A stretch of DNA of 42,502 nucleotides from Chara braunii (Eukaryota > Streptophyta > Charophyceae > Charales > Characeae), in the NCBI GenBank assembly GCA_003427395.1, contig BFEA01000038.1, positions 2,882,167 to 2,924,668 of the forward strand. Reading direction: 5' to 3'. The position numbers and the translations under genes are program-made. Below are positions 9,919 through 20,929 of this stretch, one piece after another. How positions within the stretch are numbered: position 1 is the first letter of the stretch; each line of letters begins with the position of its first letter. Under the pieces are notes generated by a model that was not told where the DNA came from, searched no databases, and saw nothing but the letters and a program-made list of their open reading frames with translations.

Positions 9919-10813
9919 ATGGAGAACCAAAGGGAGGGGGGACAAACGAAGAGGAAAAGGGGGGAGCTCGCAAGCGTGAAACGGCCAGAGTTAAAAATCA
10001 TGTCATGGAACGTCAATGAACTAGCAGGGGTCTTAGATAATCAAGACAAGTGGAGTAACATAATGAAATCCACAGCATGGTACGACAGGGACCCACCGGA
10101 TTTCATCTGCCTACAAGAAACGCATCTTACGGAATAACGGGAACACCAGCAGACGCATAACAAATTGGTTCAGAAGCTGCGATGGGTCAAGATGGCCCAG
10201 TGGGCACCAGCAAGCAGATCACACTCGGCGGGAGTTTCAATCCTACAGAACAACAGAGCAACGGCAACAGAAAAGATAGTGGTAGGGGACACCGAAGTGG
10301 ATAGAGAGGAGGGGAGATGGGTACAAGTTGATTTTGTTTTCCATGACGAACCATACACACTGTTGGCAGTCTACTGCCCTAACGAGTTCCAACAAAGAAT
10401 GCAGATGGTGGACAACTTACATACACTGTTGGATCCCGCTAGGCACCTCATCTTAGTAGGCGACTGGAATGCCACTTTAGATCCTAATCTTGACAGGGTG
10501 TCAGGGGGCAATAGGCAAGGGGAAGGTTTGGCAGGAGAGGAGGCCCTACCAATTCACAACATGATGGCAGGTAGTGATCTAATAGACCCATTCAGATTAC
10601 TTTTTCCAGGGGAGAAGCAGTTCACTTATTATAAAAGGAACCGTAGTTAGCACGTCTCGGCGTTACGCATTGACTATTTCCTAATCTCACTCGAGGCAAT
10701 TGGTATGATTCATACAGTGCGAATAGGGGATCTACCTTACACGACGGGTCTCGATCATAAGCCCATCTTCCTGCACTTAATCACAGAAGGAAATCTTCCC
10801 AGCGAGAGTCAGA
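9919..10813 (+). pseudogene. LINE ORF2 endonuclease domain (EEP/AP-endonuclease type)
   Basis: All five signature blocks of the exonuclease-endonuclease-phosphatase fold are in one frame: SWNVNE (Asn31), LQETH (Glu67), GDWNATLDP (Asp/Asn), RIDYFLIS (Asp) and LDHKPI (Asp-His). These residues bind metal and cut one strand of the target DNA to prime reverse transcription. Stops at 10135-10137 (codon 73) and ~10648 interrupt an otherwise intact domain, so decay is recent or mild. The ATG at 9919 is followed by a basic segment. At about 10815 the frame is joined directly to a post-reverse-transcriptase sequence in another frame, so the polymerase domain is deleted. Confidence 0.85.
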
Positions 10814-10825
10814 GAACCTCGCACA

Positions 10826-11574
10826 AGGGAGGAGGTCCTGCGCCAGCCCTTATTCTGCAATCCAAGAATCAAGAATGCGCAGGGGAAACCATTTACCCTT
10901 ACAATACGGGACACGAAGTGGGGCAAATGAGTGAAACATGGGGTGTTGCAAGTCAAGCACCTCTGGGAGGAGAATAGTCGGAGATGGAAGACATGCAAAG
11001 AACTCGGAACACAACTGAAGGGCAGTCACATACTAGAGGAACATCTTAGCGACTTGGTTAAGGCCATCCCACAAGAATGGTCAAGATTGTTGTGCAAGGA
11101 ATCCCTGTGGGGATTAGGGGACTGGGCCACATGGAAGCAGGAAGAAGAACCGCAGAATGCATTCAGAATCTGGAACCAGGATCCGCTAAGGAAGGAATGG
11201 GCGGTTGCAGAGATGTATGAGATCAAGCACCCGGGAAGCACTACTAGCCAGTTAGACCAGAAAACCAAAACTCCGATCTCTATCTAACTGCAACACATAC
11301 GCAAAGTAAGAGTGGTGGAGTCTGATGAGTTCACAATCTTCAATCCAACTACGCCATTGGAGGACTTGGAAGTAGATCCTGCAGAATGGGCATGGAATCT
11401 CAAAGGAGGAAGATTAGGTGTGACCAGAAGAATTAACATCCTAAACTATACTACGAGAATTGGCTACAGGCTGAGAAGAAGGTCTTATCCACTAGCCCCC
11501 GCATTGTCCAAGCGGTGGGAGAATAAAGTGGGAGTGACACCGGAGCAGCTACCCAAAATATCGTGGCCACAATT
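10826..11574 (+). pseudogene. LINE ORF2 segment between polymerase and zinc finger
   Basis: Frame 2 reads through LRQPLFCNPRIKNAQG, VKHGVLQVKHLW, IPQEWSRLLCKESLWG and FRIWNQDPLRKEW, then DEFTIFNPTTPLE and ALSKRWENKVG. The N-P-R-I, W-x-K-x-G-V-x-x-V-x-x-L-W and W-x-x-x-L pattern is what I know from the region after the reverse transcriptase in plant and algal LINEs. Stops occur at ~10928 and ~11285. It ends at the antisense insert near 11575. Confidence 0.6.
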
Positions 11575-13465
11575 TTATTTTTTATTTTTATTTTTTTTAA
11601 TGGACAAATGCTCCAGTCTATTCGTGGGGAGCAACAAGTGCCGGGAGCCGGGCCCAACGTCCCATATAGAATTATACAAATGATTTGAAATACCAGGGCC
11701 ATTACCTGGCTTCGGCGAAGAACAATCTGAGAACCATGAAGAAGATTCTAGAAAATTAAGGAAAAACATGGATAACCGCTGACCTATTGCTAGGCTAACT
11801 TGGAGAGAAGGGAGAGCGGGGGGTCAAAACTGAAACTGCCTACTGTCCAAAACTTCCCCCCTCAACAGACGGAACGTAGGTCTAGGCTTATAGTCCTCGT
11901 CCAGAACTCACTTGATCTTCATACCCCCTTCTGCTAGGGTAATAGGGCGCCACAACCTTCACCAGTACCGACCAACCTAGTTCTGACGGACAGGAAATGC
12001 CTTCCTCCCTCGACATTTCCCTTAGCAGCAAGCCCCTGACACAGGTTACAGGGTTAATACCCCGGTGCCATCTACGTCGAACGGTCTGGTTATGCCTTCC
12101 ACCCTCGGCATAACTCCACAGGCCTCAAGCTCCCCCTAGGTCACATAGCAAATGCTCCAGCACCGGCCTGTGTCGTCCCAGCATCGTCCTTCTAACCTAC
12201 TTACCTTAACACACAACCTTCCCCTGTTGAGGACCCCCTTACTACCTTCCATCCTCCAATTCTAGCTCCCCCCTTCCCTCCTTTTTTGAGATACCAGGGC
12301 CACCCTCTTTTTTTTAAGAGAATCTTGGCTAAGAACAATCTGAGAACTACAAAAAGAGTTCAGGAGACTTAAGTTTTTTAAAACAATCTGAGAATTTCGG
12401 CTAAGAACAATCTGAGAACTACGAAAGGAATAACTGTTGTCCTACCGACCTATTGCTAGGTTACTCGGTCTGCAGTTACTAAGTCTTTTTGTTTTTGAAA
12501 ATATCTGGAAAGACTTGGAAAACTATATGAGCGGGGGGTCAAAACTGAAACAACCTACTATCGAGAAACCCCCCTTACTGTCCAGGCTTTCAGTCCACGT
12601 ACCAGAACTCACTTGATCTCATACCCCCTTCATGCTAGGGTAACAGGGCACCACAACCTTCCCCAGTAGTGACCAACCTAGTTCTGACAGACAGGAAGTG
12701 CCTTCCTCCCTCGACACTTCCTTTAACGGCAAGCCCCTGACACAGGTTACAGGGTTAATACCCCGGCGCCCGCTACTTCGAACGATCTGGTTATGCTTTC
12801 CACCCTCAGCATAACTCCACAGGCCTCAAGCCCCCTAAGGTCACAAAGCAAAAGCTCCAGCACCGGCTTGCGTCGTCCCAGCTTCGTTCTTCTGACCTAC
12901 TTGCCTAACAAACATTCCTCTATTGAGAGCCTCCTGACTAGATCCCATCCTCCAGTTCTAACCCCCCCCCCCCTGCCCTCCTTCGGAAAAAAATGGACTC
13001 AGACAAAAGCAGAGAAAACCCCTTCTACCCCCACAAAACGAGAGGGAGGGAGGGAAAAATCACCCCTCATCCTGTGGTGAATCCGGTGTCTATTCGGAGC
13101 TCAACTATTCATGAAGAACTCACAAAAACTTCCCGAGATTACTCCTCCCTCAAAAACATCCCTGTCCTTACACTGCCTCCGCCGGAGGGTGCCCCCTCAC
13201 CACACCGGCCCCAGTGCAGAACAACCCCCTAAACAGTCATTCCTGCTCCCTCAGCAGCATACTATTCCCCCTAGAGTATGCCCCCGCAGAGCTGGAGTTC
13301 CCCCTTTCCTCCTGTCCCACCCCCTCCCAGTGAAACAGCCCTCTCTACCTCTCCTCTTGCTAAATTCAGCACCCCTTGTCTATCCTCCCCAACCGCCATA
13401 CTGATCTGACCCGAAAATCAGCACGGCCCAGAAAAGGACAATCCCACAAAACCGCCCCTACCCTC
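11575..13465 (-). mobile_element. Antisense retroelement fragment inserted in the LINE, partly duplicated
   Basis: A T-rich run at 11575-11600 reads as a 3' poly(A) on the minus strand. The adjoining GCTCCCCACGAATAGACTGG (minus strand) recurs with poly(A) at 22893-23050. The following sequence is a tandem dimer: 11690-12287 and 12288-12985 share long blocks ~700 bp apart, such as AAGCCCCTGACACAGGTTAC and ACCTATTGCTAGG. It resembles LINE 3' UTR DNA at 27.1-28.0 kb. The outer boundary near 13465 is uncertain and no target duplication was found. 12985-13465 is C-rich without a convincing gene. Confidence 0.6.
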
Positions 13466-13470
13466 TCAAC

Positions 13471-14118
13471 ATGATACGCACTGGAAAAGTCAGAAGCTTG
13501 CAATGGCTAATCTCCCACGTGGCACTTCCGGTAAACAACTGGCTAAACGAGCGCAGGAGTCGAGCACAGAGGGATCCCGCCAACGCACAGTGTGTAGTCT
13601 GCCGGGAGAAGATCCCAGAAACAATGTTACATTGTCTTCTGACGTGCCCAGAGGCAGAGGCCGTATGGGAGAAAGCCAAGTCCCTTTGGGGTCAAATCAC
13701 GTTGTCACCATTCCCAGGGAGTAAGGCAACTATAGTCCTAGGCCACGAGCTGCCAAGAAACTGGAGGCCATTCGAGAAGACCATATCTCAGCTAATAAGG
13801 CAGTATACCCTTTGGGCAATATGGGAGAGACGCTGTCAGATTACTATTGAAAAGCGACCAATGCATCAGCAAGAGGCATGTGGGATTCTCTATAATTTAC
13901 TAGAAACAGACCTCTGCGCACAATGGAAACGAGTACGGAGACAGATCCACCAATGCCCAGACCGAGAGAAGGAGCTAAAGGCCCATTTCACCAAAGGGTG
14001 CTCGGCCACGGAAAAGTGGCAGCTATACGAGACTCCAGGCTACAGTTTACTTGGAGAGGAACAGGACACTAAAATGAACAATTCTAGTAATTTAAGTAAG
14101 TCAAGCTTAGGTAGGTAA
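13471..14118 (+). CDS. LINE ORF2 C-terminus with zf-RVT zinc finger
   Basis: 215 codons open to TAG. The segment CVVCREKIPETMLHCLLTC (residues 41-59) gives C-X2-C-X9-H-X4-C, followed by PEAEAVWEKA. This is the zf-RVT finger at the C-terminus of plant LINE reverse transcriptases, thought to bind RNA. Further on, LWAIWERRCQ, KRPMHQQEA and LLETDLCAQWKR recur in a second LINE fragment at 28040-28425. This part is undamaged but has lost its polymerase and sits behind an insert, so it is a fragment of ORF2, not a free-standing gene. Confidence 0.8.
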   Translation: MIRTGKVRSLQWLISHVALPVNNWLNERRSRAQRDPANAQCVVCREKIPETMLHCLLTCPEAEAVWEKAKSLWGQITLSPFPGSKATIVLGHELPRNWRPFEKTISQLIRQYTLWAIWERRCQITIEKRPMHQQEACGILYNLLETDLCAQWKRVRRQIHQCPDREKELKAHFTKGCSATEKWQLYETPGYSLLGEEQDTKMNNSSNLSKSSLGR

Positions 14119-14567
14119 GGTTCATAAGTCACATAAATTTTTAACGAGGATTGAGTAGAGTCTTAAAACATAGGACGTAGTCAGACAGAGGGGTAGAACG
14201 GAAGGAGAAACGATAGCAGTAGGGTTTAGAGTTTAAGGGGAGGATAGCTGGAAAGTGAGAGGGGAGGGAGAAGTTGGGTAGTGGTAACCTGGGGGTAGGA
14301 TGGTCAGTTCTTTTGGCTCCAAAATGCAACCTAGAGACAGGCTGGCAGTTTCTTTCATCTATTGCGATTTGTCTTTTGTTAACCCAACTTCGTCCCTGTT
14401 CAGGAAGAGCATGTAGCTTGGCAGGAGAAAGAGACACTGGACCTGGTTTCCAGTATGAGCCTAATCTGGGTAATGGCCCGTCTTCCGGGTTGAGTTGTGG
14501 AGGGATTCCCGGCCTCCTTTTGCATTATATATAATAATGCATGCTATTTGTTAATAGAAACAAAAAA
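14119..14567 (+). other. LINE 3' untranslated region
   Basis: Non-coding. It holds TAGGGTTTAGAGTTTAAG (~14212), and a terminal block (14436-14522) with GTTTCCAGTATGAGCC, CTGGGTAATGGCCC and CCGGGTTGAG. The same block precedes the U6 copy at 41218-41320, identifying it as a mobile 3' end. It ends CAAAAAA before the target duplication. Confidence 0.7.
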
Positions 14568-14674
14568 TTGACCCACTTTTTGGCCCAACCAGAATTCCGG
14601 TTGGACCACCGGGGGTCCAACCGGCCCAGTTGGATCCGGCCCGGTCCAACTGGCCGGTTGCCGGCACAGCCATG

Positions 14675-14682
14675 GTATCAAC
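14675..14682. repeat. Right 8-bp target duplication of the hAT element
   Basis: GTATCAAC, identical to 4990-4997. Confidence 0.9.
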
Positions 14683-14758
14683 TAAAAAAAAGAAATAAAA
14701 GAGGGGGAAAAAAGAGTGCCCTTTGCCAAACGAAAGAAGGAAAGGGTAGACAGCATGA

Positions 14759-14759
14759 G

Positions 14760-14795
<36 letters not shown>

Positions 14796-15790
14796 NNNNN
14801 NNNNNNNNNNNNNNNNNNNNNNNNNNNNNNNNNNNNNNNNNNNNNNNNNNNNNNNNNNNNNNNNNNNNNNNNNNNNNNNNNNNNNNNNNNNNNNNNNNNN
14901 NNNNNNNNNNNNNNNNNNNNNNNNNNNNNNNNNNNNNNNNNNNNNNNNNNNNNNNNNNNNNNNNNNNNNNNNNNNNNNNNNNNNNNNNNNNNNNNNNNNN
15001 NNNNNNNNNNNNNNNNNNNNNNNNNNNNNNNNNNNNNNNNNNNNNNNNNNNNNNNNNNNNNNNNNNNNNNNNNNNNNNNNNNNNNNNNNNNNNNNNNNNN
15101 NNNNNNNNNNNNNNNNNNNNNNNNNNNNNNNNNNNNNNNNNNNNNNNNNNNNNNNNNNNNNNNNNNNNNNNNNNNNNNNNNNNNNNNNNNNNNNNNNNNN
15201 NNNNNNNNNNNNNNNNNNNNNNNNNNNNNNNNNNNNNNNNNNNNNNNNNNNNNNNNNNNNNNNNNNNNNNNNNNNNNNNNNNNNNNNNNNNNNNNNNNNN
15301 NNNNNNNNNNNNNNNNNNNNNNNNNNNNNNNNNNNNNNNNNNNNNNNNNNNNNNNNNNNNNNNNNNNNNNNNNNNNNNNNNNNNNNNNNNNNNNNNNNNN
15401 NNNNNNNNNNNNNNNNNNNNNNNNNNNNNNNNNNNNNNNNNNNNNNNNNNNNNNNNNNNNNNNNNNNNNNNNNNNNNNNNNNNNNNNNNNNNNNNNNNNN
15501 NNNNNNNNNNNNNNNNNNNNNNNNNNNNNNNNNNNNNNNNNNNNNNNNNNNNNNNNNNNNNNNNNNNNNNNNNNNNNNNNNNNNNNNNNNNNNNNNNNNN
15601 NNNNNNNNNNNNNNNNNNNNNNNNNNNNNNNNNNNNNNNNNNNNNNNNNNNNNNNNNNNNNNNNNNNNNNNNNNNNNNNNNNNNNNNNNNNNNNNNNNNN
15701 NNNNNNNNNNNNNNNNNNNNNNNNNNNNNNNNNNNNNNNNNNNNNNNNNNNNNNNNNNNNNNNNNNNNNNNNNNNNNNNNNNNNNNNNNN

Positions 15791-15878
<88 letters not shown>
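14759..15878. repeat. (CA)n tract, assembly gap, (GA)n tract
   Basis: CA repeats run to 14795, 995 N follow (14796-15790), then GA repeats to 15878. The gap was probably caused by a long compound dinucleotide repeat; its true length and content are unknown. Open frames spanning the N run are artefacts. Confidence 0.95.
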
Positions 15879-15881
<3 letters not shown>

Positions 15882-16190
15882 AGCGCCCAAAGTATTGAGA
15901 GGATTGGCTGCTTCTGAACTCTGGTGATAGCGGCCATAACAACATGTATTCAATTTCCTCTTTTTGTATAATAATAAACTTAAATAAAGGCATCGGTGGT
16001 CAACGACGCTTCTGGTTCGGTTCGGTTTGGTTTTGATTCGGTTGGATCATTGTTACACGCACGTCTGCATAGAGGTTTGGTCGTCGTATGTTCTTGATGC
16101 GGAAGGTTGACGACTGTTCTCGTTTGGTTCAGTTTGGTTCAGTGCGGTTTGGTTTCGGCTCCGGTTTGATCACTGTTACACGCAAGGTTC
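15879..16190. other. Unannotated, GGTTCGGTTTGG-rich
   Basis: No gene recognised. 16015-16175 holds two diverged blocks of GGTTCGGTTTGGTTTTGA type, each followed by ATCA.TGTTACACGCA.G, so it is a local duplication. Confidence 0.5.
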
Positions 16191-16192
16191 TT

Positions 16193-16625
16193 AGTACAAG
16201 GACGAGTTTATGGTACGGTTCATTCCTAGTGGTTGCGGTTATCAGCGGCTGATTTCGTCGGTCTCTTTCAGTGGTTCTAGGTGGGAGATTTTCGGGCATG
16301 ATTTCACGTGTTGTTGCTTCTTGATTCTGTTGGCCAGCGATGGTGGCCTCGATCCTCATTTTGCATGGCACATGAATCGGTACTTCTCGCACGGCTCTAA
16401 GTACAAGGATGAGTTTATGATGATGCGTTTATGGTACGGGTCATTCCTAGTGGTTGCAGTTCTCAGCGCCACTCTGGTCGGTCTCTCTCAGTGCTTCTTG
16501 GTGGGAGATTTTCGGGCACAATTTCACATGTTGTTGCTTCTGGATTCCGTTGGTTATCGATGGTGGCCTTGATTATATTTTGCGTCGCACTTGACGAAGT
16601 GGTACTTTTCATGGGATGATTGTTT
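16193..16625. repeat. Tandem pair of ~210-bp units
   Basis: Units at 16193-16400 and 16401-16625 share GTACAAGGA.GAGTTTATG, TCATTCCTAGTGGTTGC, GGTGGGAGATTTTCGGGCA and TGTTGTTGCTTCT. The 120-codon frame across both copies has no conserved domain and is probably chance. Confidence 0.75.
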
Positions 16626-17370
16626 CGGGTCCAACTTGCGGTTGTTTTCATGGGTCGGTTTCGTTTCAGAACTTCAACAAGAGAGGCGGATAGAGGTGGA
16701 ACTGCCAAGCAGCGAACCCAATAGGGGATGGGGATGATGGATGATGGCGAGCTTGAGTGATGATGAACTGTGATTCGCCACGCTTTGGGTTTTGAATACT
16801 GCTTGACAGTCTCGGCAGTTGAGGGATGGTGAGGGAGGCACACATTTTGCGAAGAGGTAGTGACTGTGAGGAGAAGTATGAGCACCAATGTGCGTTCTAA
16901 GGTCGGATTCGGTTCCGAGGCCTCTTTCCGGTGATCGTAGGTGGTCACATATATATGCTCGCGGTCTGCTGACTACCTTACTCTTGTCGCCGTGAATACG
17001 GTGTTGTCTGTTTTGGAACTATATTTCCAGCAAACTAAAAAGAAAAAGAAAAAAAAGAAGAAGAAAGACATCGGTGGTGGTTCTCTAAGTTCTCTTCTCC
17101 ATGCATGCTGATCTGGGGTATAATGTTGGGTTGTGAAGTCTCGGTGAACATAGAGTGTGCTTGGAGTTGTGTATCGAGTGCCTGCAGCTGTGGTTCATTG
17201 TGTGTCTGTGGTGCATATGATATATGGGCAATGACATACATTCGCTGGAGTGGCTTCCTGGCTCAGCAGGTGGTGGGAACCAGCAGCCAGTGGGGTTCAC
17301 TTCTGGTGTGAGTAGGTGAGGAGCTGCTTTGGTCCGTGTTGGATGAGTTGACGGCCTTGTCTTCGCTCCT
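16626..17370. other. Unannotated stretch
   Basis: No gene or recognised repeat. It has a short GA/A-rich run at 17036-17067 and short broken frames. Confidence 0.4.
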
Positions 17371-18120
17371 CCGCTGCCTTGCCAGCCATCCCGCTTCCCA
17401 TGTCTTTCCTTGCAGCTGGTTTGTTTGCTGTGTAGCTCGGCTGCTTTCTTGGTACGGACTCGTGCTTCGCTGCACTGTTGGCCTGTTGCCTTGCTGGACA
17501 TATACGCGCCTTGTGTTTCCGTACAATGTGTTTGTGTGTTGTGTAGTTTGGTTGCTTTGTTGATGATGCCTTGTTCTTCGATGTGCTGTTGCCTAGCTGC
17601 CCAGTCTTTCTTGGCGGCGCACTTGTTTGCCTTGTAGTTTGGTTGCTTTGTCGGCGCTGCCTTATGTTTCACTGCATCATTGCTTCGCTGATTGTGCTGC
17701 AGTCCGTTTGGTTTCAGTTATTATTGAGGGTTCAGCCTGCTGACGAGTGGGTGCAAGTCCACGCAACAATCCATGGTCATCAGTTCTATTTTCTTTTGCT
17801 CTTCGTTGTATTGCTGCTGTTTTTGCAGCTACCGGTACTTTGTGCATTTTCCCTCACTGCGTTGTGCCTTGTGCTGTTTGTCTGCCCATTCACCTCGCCC
17901 CTGCTGCTTGTCGTCCAGCACACTGTTGGCTCCCCTCCCTTTGCCCTACTGCCTTTAGCTTTGCTGCCTTATCTTTCCATGTTGCCGGAGTTGCAGCCTG
18001 TTGCCTTACCGCCTTTTGCCGTGCTGCCTTTGGATTGCTTCCTTTTGCCTTGCAGCTTTATGCCTTCGCCGCTTGTGCTTTGCTGCCTGTCCCTCCCTAC
18101 CTTGTGCTGCTGGTCTATAT
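17370..18120. repeat. Degenerate TTGCTGCCTT-type minisatellite
   Basis: Repeated variants of TGCTGCCTTTTGCCTTG and GCCTTGTGCTGCT recur through the block. The hydrophobic Leu/Cys/Val frame of 202 codons at 17571-18179 comes from this repeat and lacks conserved features, so I do not call a membrane protein. Confidence 0.6.
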
Positions 18121-19260
18121 CAGGTGCTGTTTCTCGCTATAAGCAGAGTCTTTTGAGAAATCGTAATGCATCTTTCTAGCTCTTCGACTATGCCCTTCAT
18201 TGTGACTTGTCTAGGATTGCAGACCTTCCTTCTTTTTTCGGTCTTTCATGTACGCACTTGTCCATGCAATTCACCACGATATGATCGTGGAGGCTTCTTC
18301 CCCCATCAAACACACATGCACACACACAAACACACCCCTCCCCCCTCGACCCCCTCTTCCCTCCTTTCCCACAGGCACACGCACGGCATTTGCCAGCGTG
18401 ACACTCCTCATCGTGAACAGTAACCCTTCCCTCCCCTCTTTGCATGCTGCATCTTGGGACCCCCCTTCATGCTACACACATCCCTTTCCTTCATGTTTTG
18501 TGTGGAAAGCATTTTGTGCATCATTTACCCCCTCCCCCTTCTTGTATGTAAAGCATCTCATCAATCCCCCTTGGATTGCAGACATGTCCGCTCGCCTCCT
18601 TGGGGTATCCACAGACATGTTTGTAGCCCCGGCACTCTCAATAGACATGTTCGCCAGACATATCCGTACGCCCAGGGGGAGATGATAGCTGACACAGCCA
18701 TTTGTCCGCTAGACATGTCACTCTTGAACACCTGCATTTCTGGGGTTGTTTGCCGAATGTCCGCTGGTAACTATGCTTCTGAGACAAGGGACGTGAAAAC
18801 TCACCTCGTGCTTGCATCGTGTCCCAGCATTCTTCCCGAATCCGTTTACGTACTAACATTTTCTTTGCGTTTTGCAGCATCATCTGGGAGAAACAGAGAA
18901 GATAGCACAATATGGCCAATCATAATCGAGTAGAATGGCTGCCACCAATGTGAACCTGCTTGTTCGAAGCGGAAAAGAGGGCTCCACTGACATGAAGGAC
19001 TCACCTGACCCATCTTCCAACCTGTCCTCATCGCCAGGCTGAACTTGACAAAGTGTTCGTTATACACGGACAATTTTGCTCGAGCTGGCAGTCTGAAGGA
19101 AACTGAACACAAAATATGTGAGGCTTTACTTTCACACAGGATGCAGTGTACATAGGTGAAGAACCTTTCGGTCGTGACATCTCTTTTCTTCCTCGTCCGC
19201 TTCGGCAATTTTGCTGAAATATACCACACAGCATCTTCCGAGGAGCTTTATCTCAGTGGG
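18121..19260. other. Unannotated stretch
   Basis: No supported gene. CA-rich and CCCT-rich low-complexity DNA at 18310-18380 is followed by mixed sequence with repeated AGACATGT motifs (18581-18720). Confidence 0.4.
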
Positions 19261-19261
19261 C

Positions 19262-19370
19262 TATCGTCTTCCCCCGAATAGAACATATGGTCATTATGGC
19301 TGTATCTAGACTGGAAGTTGACCCAAATACAGGCATAACGACCGTACGTTCTATTCGGGGGAAGAAGGTA
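19262..19370. mobile_element. Mariner-like MITE, copy A
   Basis: A ~109-bp palindromic element bounded by TA, with ends CGTCTTCCCCCGAATAGAAC and the inverted GTTCTATTCGGGGGAAGA. The interior includes GGTCATTATGGCTGTAT. One of five copies of the same family. Confidence 0.75.
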
Positions 19371-20059
19371 GCCAGAAAGGGGGTGCAAGCACTACGGGCG
19401 TCGTTAGACACTTCTCGGGGACGTGAAACCCAAAAGGACGAGCCCGTTCCACCTGTCCTTGGGGACGAAATTGAAAAAGAAATGTGAAAACGCCACAAGG
19501 AAACTTCCTTCTGGCGTCCTTGTGGCCCCAGCCAAAATTTCCTTATGGAGCTCAAAGAACCGTGATTCACGGAGTGGCGAAGACATGCGTTGACGGAGAG
19601 TTTCGGTTCTTGGATGGTCCAGATGTGGTCCAACGGCGTTAGCACGCACATCCCCGCCCTCCAACGCTGCGTAGTCCCCCAACGGCCCCCAAAGGCTACT
19701 GTTGGTGGTGGGCCTCCATCGGGTGGCGTCGTCGTTTTCGGCATCATGCGGTCTCCCGCGTTCAAGGAATGTCCGCAACAGTCGGGAAAATATTTTTTCC
19801 CCGGCGCCGCCTTCAGTCCGTCCACGGAAGAGGTTTCTGCACGAGCATCGTATTCCAACGCGTGTCGTCACGTGCTGCACGTCCGACAAGACTCTTGCCG
19901 TCGTGTGCTAGACGTCCGACAACAGACGTGGCATTGCTACCCTCTCCACCCTGCAGTTCATGGACGACCTGTACCGCAGGCTCTGTATGCTGCTCCTCGT
20001 CCCTGTGCTGCTTCTGGTCGTCCCTCTGCTGCTCCTTGGCGCTGTGCTGCTTCTCGTTG

Positions 20060-20277
20060 AATAGTCATCAGTGGCGCCGTCGCATTGTCGAAGGTCTTCC
20101 CACGTCCCCCCCCATCCTGCGTTTGATCCACCACCTCGGTGTCACTCGTCGAATGATGCCGCAACCCAACGTGTTGCACAGCTCAATGACAGCCTCCAAA
20201 GTTGCCACGTAGTTGGGGCCGTCATCCACAGCTTGCATCAGCGTCCTTCTTCTATGCGCGCGCAACTGCTCCTTCAT
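20060..20277 (-). pseudogene. Transposase N-terminal fragment, PIF/Harbinger-like?
   Basis: The minus strand reads DDGPNYVATLEAVIELCNTLG, then IIRRVTPRWWIKRRMG. A frameshift at a run of G follows, after which the new frame gives TWEDLRQCDGATDDY. The conserved Trp/Arg-rich core and the WEDLR motif look like the leader of DDE transposases I associate with the PIF/Harbinger group in green algae; this is memory of the pattern, not a search. The downstream sequence becomes Gln/Arg-rich low complexity and no DDE triad is seen, so the gene is dead. Confidence 0.4.
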
Positions 20278-20929
20278 TCATCTCAGTGCCCTCTCCTGCT
20301 GACAACGAAGAACAACAGTTGACAAGGCCGCCACCACGGCTTCCCGCTCAAGCGGTGTCAATAGCGCACGTCCGCCCTCTCCGCCGCCCTCCATCGCCAC
20401 CACCTCCACAGGAATGACGTCTCTCCGCTGCCGTCTCGATACTCGCACCCCAGAGACTTAACCCGCTCACCCCTCGAGGAGAGGTACGAGAAGCTGCCGC
20501 CTTTCCGTGGATGCCGTCCCCCTGGCGGATCTGTGTGACGGCGCGGAGGACGTGGAGGAGAAGCTCGACGATGATGGAGGCACCTGGTGCACGCACGTAC
20601 ACTGACCGGGAGGTGGGCGGAAGGGATGTTGCTGCTAAGGCCAATTCAGCCCTGCACCGTCTGCGCACCACAAGCCGAACATCGTCATTGTCACCACAGC
20701 CATACTTCAAATTTTGAATTTCAAACATAGAGGTCCCCCTTTTTTATTTTATTTTCCGTGGCCTGCCTCATGCCCTTTCCCACCGGACGTCGCTGGACCA
20801 CGTCGTCCCCACACGGACACTGGACGCTGGGGCACGGACACCCCCGCCCGCGGCCACGTATTTTTGCATGAAAATGGCAGCGGGCAGGCCACAAGGATCG
20901 TCCTCAGGGGACGTCCCCAAGGATGTGTG

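Larger units (their letters stand above)
6132..14567 (+). mobile_element. Degenerate LINE, reverse transcriptase core lost
   Basis: An ~8.4 kb insertion bounded by a 13-bp target duplication within the hAT element. In order: a purine-rich 5' region, a gag-like ORF with CCHC knuckle, acidic/coiled-coil ORFs, an AP-type endonuclease, a region normally found after the reverse transcriptase, an antisense insert, a C-terminal zinc finger, and a 3' UTR ending in A-rich sequence. This is plant L1-type architecture. No frame shows a reverse transcriptase catalytic motif, so it cannot be autonomous. Several frames carry premature stops. Confidence 0.85.
4998..14674. mobile_element. Non-autonomous hAT-like transposon split by a LINE
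   Basis: The left end CAGTGCTGCAAACTCGG and right end (reverse-complemented) CATGGCTGTGCCGGCAACC are flanked by the perfect 8-bp duplication GTATCAAC. An 8-bp duplication and CA-starting ends are hAT hallmarks. Both halves match the second copy at 38077-38829: 4998-6131 matches its right part inverted, and 14568-14674 matches its left part. Without the LINE and one LINE duplication the element is ~1.23 kb. It contains CCGG-rich subterminal repeats and an ATT microsatellite. No transposase is visible, so it would have moved in trans. Confidence 0.85.

Noticed and set aside
11809-12985. LTR retrotransposon with ~460-bp LTRs at 11.8 and 12.5 kb
   Set aside because: The direct copies are head to tail and contiguous as ~700-bp units, without TG/CA ends, a primer-binding site or an internal coding region.
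10815-13470. Reverse transcriptase domain of the LINE
   Set aside because: I looked for a Y/F-x-D-D motif and flanking blocks in all frames of this stretch and saw none; the flanking domains abut.
14541-15993. Open frames of 388-480 codons across 14.5-16.0 kb on both strands
   Set aside because: They run through 995 N and through CA/GA dinucleotide repeats; no real coding sequence is present.
17571-18179. 202-codon hydrophobic frame resembling a multi-pass membrane protein
   Set aside because: It is produced by a TTGCTGCCTT-type degenerate repeat, with the overlapping frames also open and no conserved motif.
20348-20728. 126-codon minus-strand frame in GC-rich DNA
   Set aside because: High GC keeps several frames open; the product has no recognised motif and lies inside a decayed transposon.
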